37,103 nucleotides of DNA from Gammaproteobacteria bacterium (GTDB taxonomy: Bacteria; Pseudomonadota; Gammaproteobacteria; SZUA-229), in NCBI GenBank assembly GCA_026195255.1, contig JAPHSS010000038.1:1-37103 (forward strand). The letters are read 5' to 3'. Within the stretch, counting starts at the first letter, position 1. Each line of letters opens with the position of its first letter. The translations under genes were made by a program, and so were the position numbers. Shown here one piece after another: positions 36,005-37,103 of this stretch. The notes under the pieces are model-generated. The model searched no databases and was not told the origin of the DNA. It saw nothing but the letters and a program-made list of their open reading frames with translations.

Positions 36005-37103
36005 TATTCATACCTCAATGCATCAGCAGGCTGAATTTTTGCCGCACGGTAGGCAGGATAAATAGTCGCCAGGACTGATAAACCAAAAGCCGAAGCGGTA
36101 TAAGTTAATACATCTGAAAGTCGTAAATCTGACTTAAGTTCTGTAATGTAATAAACATCTGCTGGTAAAAACTTGGTATTCATCAGACCTTCAACAAACC
36201 CAACAATTACATTCACATTCAATGCAACGGGCACCCCTAACGCGACACCTAATAATGTACCCACCAGACCAATCACAACACCTTGAACGATAAATACCCA
36301 CATTAGACTACCTGGTGTCATACCAATAGTTCTTAATATTGCTATATCAGCCTGTTTATCGTTAACCGTCATCACTAGAGTAGAAATAATATTAAAAGCC
36401 GCAACAGCCACAATTAATAACAGAATAATAAACATCACGACTTTTTCGGTTTTAAGGGCCTTAAATAAGTTACTGTGCATTTTAGTCCAGTCACGCACCC
36501 AGTAGTCTTCACCTATAACACTGTCTAACTCATGCGTGACCTCATAAGCGCTAAACATATCATCTAACTTAAGGCGAACACCTTCAACTTTCACACCCAG
36601 ACTAAATAACTTCTGTGCATCTTGCAGATGCATAATAGCCATGGAACGGTCAAACTGATGCATGCCGGCTTCAAAAACACCCACCACAGTAAATCGCCTT
36701 AAACGCGGCATAACACCAACAGGCGTAACATTAGCCTGAGGCGTTATAACCGTAATTTTTTCACCTTCAAACACGCCCATCGCATTGGCAAGTTCTCTAC
36801 CAAGAATAATTCCAAATTGACCGGGTTTTAAATCCGCAAGTCGACCTGAAACCATTTTGTCATCTATCTCGGAAACGTTTGGCTCCTGATCAGGTAAAAC
36901 ACCACGAATAATGGCACCACTCACCCTGTTTCGATTACTTAACATACCTTCGTTTTGAGTAAAGGGCGCGGAACCTATCACACTAGGGTGTTTATCAACT
37001 TTTTGCTGAATGGATTGCCATTCAGTTAGTTTACCGTCCTGTCCCGTAACGGTTGCATGAGCGGTCATACCTAGAGTACGTTCACGTAACTCTTTGCCAA
37101 AAC
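36004..37103 (-). CDS. lolC: Lipoprotein-releasing ABC permease LolC/LolE, 5' end missing
   Basis: Open frame from the lolD junction to the window edge; the last codons read from the edge are FGKELRERTLGMTAHATVTG, which is the conserved start of the LolC/E periplasmic domain, so the true start lies beyond the window and the ATG at 37068 is internal. About 365 residues of roughly 410 are present. Three helices (MFIILLLIVAVAAFNIIS, WVFIVQGVVIGLVGTLLG, and the C-terminal one) and the C-terminal PAYRAAKIQPADALRYE are family hallmarks. LolC and LolE are hard to separate; many bacteria have one hybrid protein (LolF). Confidence 0.93.
   Translation of the reverse strand, partial: FGKELRERTLGMTAHATVTGQDGKLTEWQSIQQKVDKHPSVIGSAPFTQNEGMLSNRNRVSGAIIRGVLPDQEPNVSEIDDKMVSGRLADLKPGQFGIILGRELANAMGVFEGEKITVITPQANVTPVGVMPRLRRFTVVGVFEAGMHQFDRSMAIMHLQDAQKLFSLGVKVEGVRLKLDDMFSAYEVTHELDSVIGEDYWVRDWTKMHSNLFKALKTEKVVMFIILLLIVAVAAFNIISTLVMTVNDKQADIAILRTIGMTPGSLMWVFIVQGVVIGLVGTLLGVALGVPVALNVNVIVGFVEGLMNTKFLPADVYYITELKSDLRLSDVLTYTASAFGLSVLATIYPAYRAAKIQPADALRYE

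Overview
This is a chromosomal window of an AT-rich gammaproteobacterium, nearly all housekeeping genes on the minus strand. The lineage is inferred from the gene orders lolC-lolD, hrcA-grpE-dnaK-dnaJ-dapB, fabD-fabG-acpP-fabF-pabB-pabC-mltG-tmk, and holB-pilZ-tatD, and from YehS, YajD and YbeL-type proteins. A DsrC-family protein, a Tat-exported DsrE-like protein, class II-type c cytochromes and a PPK2 kinase would fit a sulfur-oxidising relative, but no complete sulfur pathway is present, so that is only a suggestion.

Layout. 1-6.9 kb is accessory: the start of a GreA/GreB-like gene, an S4/YehS pair, a YajD HNH nuclease, an AlkC-type glycosylase with an extra C-terminal domain, a cupin, a small histone-like basic protein, a YjbR/MmcQ protein, PPK2 and a zinc-ribbon protein. 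Long non-coding gaps include a decayed reading frame near 3.1-3.4 kb. 6.9-9.9 kb holds an apparent SOS cassette: lexA, a Y-family polymerase and a very short SRAP (YedK/HMCES-like) protein. The SRAP gene lies between two 40-base direct repeats that differ at one base. 10-14.9 kb has a minus-strand cluster (C-terminal-haem cytochrome, FadL-like porin, DUF2892 protein, possible mini membrane peptide, second cytochrome) divergent from an OmpR/EnvZ-type two-component system.

14.9-19.4 kb: hemF, two unrecognised proteins, tatD-type nuclease, pilZ, holB. 19.4-20.6 kb: an antisense DsrC-like gene plus repeat debris separates holB from tmk. Its protein keeps the upstream conserved cysteine, but the penultimate cysteine is replaced by Asp. 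20.6-28.2 kb: tmk, mltG, pabC, pabB and the fatty acid synthesis genes. 28.4-35.2 kb: dapB, DsrE-like gene, dnaJ, dnaK, grpE, hrcA, with a textbook sigma-32 promoter before grpE. 35.3-37.1 kb: lolD and a truncated lolC/E gene running off the window.

The most notable non-coding signal is a set of intergenic repeats whose flanking sequences differ but which share a small hairpin core of consensus RYRCCTRCGGYR. Cores occur near 18.0, 24.5, 28.3, 31.0 and 34.0 kb, four of them inside larger inverted repeats. Other dispersed repeats are a 32-base palindromic element (three copies), a 'GGGGACRGAGC' element (four copies), and an inverted repeat between dnaK and grpE that reaches into the grpE stop codon.
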